A DNA stretch of 7,111 nucleotides from Bryobacteraceae bacterium (lineage in GTDB: Bacteria > Acidobacteriota > Terriglobia > Bryobacterales > Bryobacteraceae), in NCBI GenBank assembly GCA_947456995.1, contig CANGVB010000184.1, positions 1 to 7,111 of the forward strand. The letters run 5' to 3'. Below the pieces are notes generated by a model. It did not search any database. It was not told the DNA's origin and worked only from the letters and a program-made list of their open reading frames with translations. The translations under genes and the position numbers were made by a program. Below are positions 6,864-7,111 of the stretch, in pieces (within the stretch, counting starts at the first letter, position 1; every line of letters starts with the position of its first letter).

Positions 6864-7111
6864 AGGACAATCTCGGTGAAGCAGCCGCGGAGGTCCATTT
6901 CGAATTCGATGGTTTCGATGGGTGGGCGTGAATAGTGCCAGGTGATGCCATGGATTGCGGCTTTGCCCATGGGGGTGATGATTTCGTTTTCGAGGAAGGA
7001 AGCCATTGGGTGGATTGTGTAGACCTCGGTGGTGGTGACCTGGGCCCAGTCGACGCCGAGGCCGTGGAGACGGGCGGTCATCAGGCCCATTACGAAGCGG
7101 GTCTTTTCGGC
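6860..7111 (-). CDS. C-terminal end of an unrecognised protein, possibly RidA/YjgF-like (partial)
   Basis: The frame is open to the window edge, so 83 residues are visible, starting AEKTRFVMGLMTARLHGLG and ending in CFTEIVL. The ATG at 7088-7090 is internal; the seven codons before it read as coding and the true start lies outside. Two stretches recall RidA/YjgF-type proteins: 'LHGLGVDWAQVTTTEVYT' (the helix-then-strand 'aG...d.V....vY' pattern) and 'RPPIETIEFEMDLRG' (the closing 'P.....ve.e' strand). The insert between them, with GITWHYSRPPIE, is not typical, and the resemblance is weak. No signal can be judged because the N-terminus is missing. Its stop overlaps the start of the beta-propeller gene by four bases, so the two are almost certainly co-transcribed. 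Confidence 0.7.
   Translation of the reverse strand, partial: AEKTRFVMGLMTARLHGLGVDWAQVTTTEVYTIHPMASFLENEIITPMGKAAIHGITWHYSRPPIETIEFEMDLRGCFTEIVL

Noticed and set aside
6079..6951. 290-codon minus-strand frame overlapping the propeller gene and the partial gene
   Set aside because: The Arg/Pro/His-rich translation is typical of an out-of-frame reading of high-GC coding DNA. It would overlap two better-supported genes.

Overview
The window most likely comes from an Acidobacteriota genome of the Solibacter/Bryobacter type (Bryobacteraceae). The main reason is the last ~230 residues of the largest protein. They read as the secreted-protein C-terminal domain first defined in Solibacter (TIGR03437), with cues such as TNAASY, GQLLTIFGTNMGP, PRGSVIVFYATG and AELLYAGNAPG. 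The short secretion signals, including a Tat-type one, and the density of exported enzymes and Ig-repeat proteins agree with this. The assignment rests on pattern recognition, not a search.

Layout, left to right. Positions 1-332 (+) hold the C-terminal part of what looks like a secreted alpha/beta hydrolase (lipase-like). Its reading frame is interrupted by an in-frame TAG at 33-35, so only a 79-residue piece with a GTG start is open. Twelve bases later (345-1502, +) is an intact secreted alpha/beta hydrolase of the predicted dienelactone hydrolase / PAF-acetylhydrolase-like type, with a complete Ser-Asp-His set. It runs head-on into the next gene with only 6 bases between the stop codons.

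The rest is on the minus strand and reads right to left as a probable operon. It comprises the C-terminal end of an unrecognised, possibly RidA/YjgF-like protein (6860-7111, cut by the window edge), a Tat-exported protein resembling GH32/GH43-type beta-propellers (5511-6863), and a 1319-residue exported protein (1509-5468). The second gene starts inside the stop of the first (GTGA overlap); 42 bases separate the second from the third. The 1319-residue protein has twelve ~88-residue putative-Ig (He_PIG-like) repeats and the Solibacter-type C-terminal domain.

Taken together the window encodes exported functions: one or two hydrolases, a carbohydrate-active-like propeller and a long filamentous surface or secreted protein. 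A joint role in handling extracellular polymers or esters is inference from co-location only. I see no tRNA, rRNA, CRISPR, insertion sequence or phage signature, and no gene-free stretch longer than about 100 bases.
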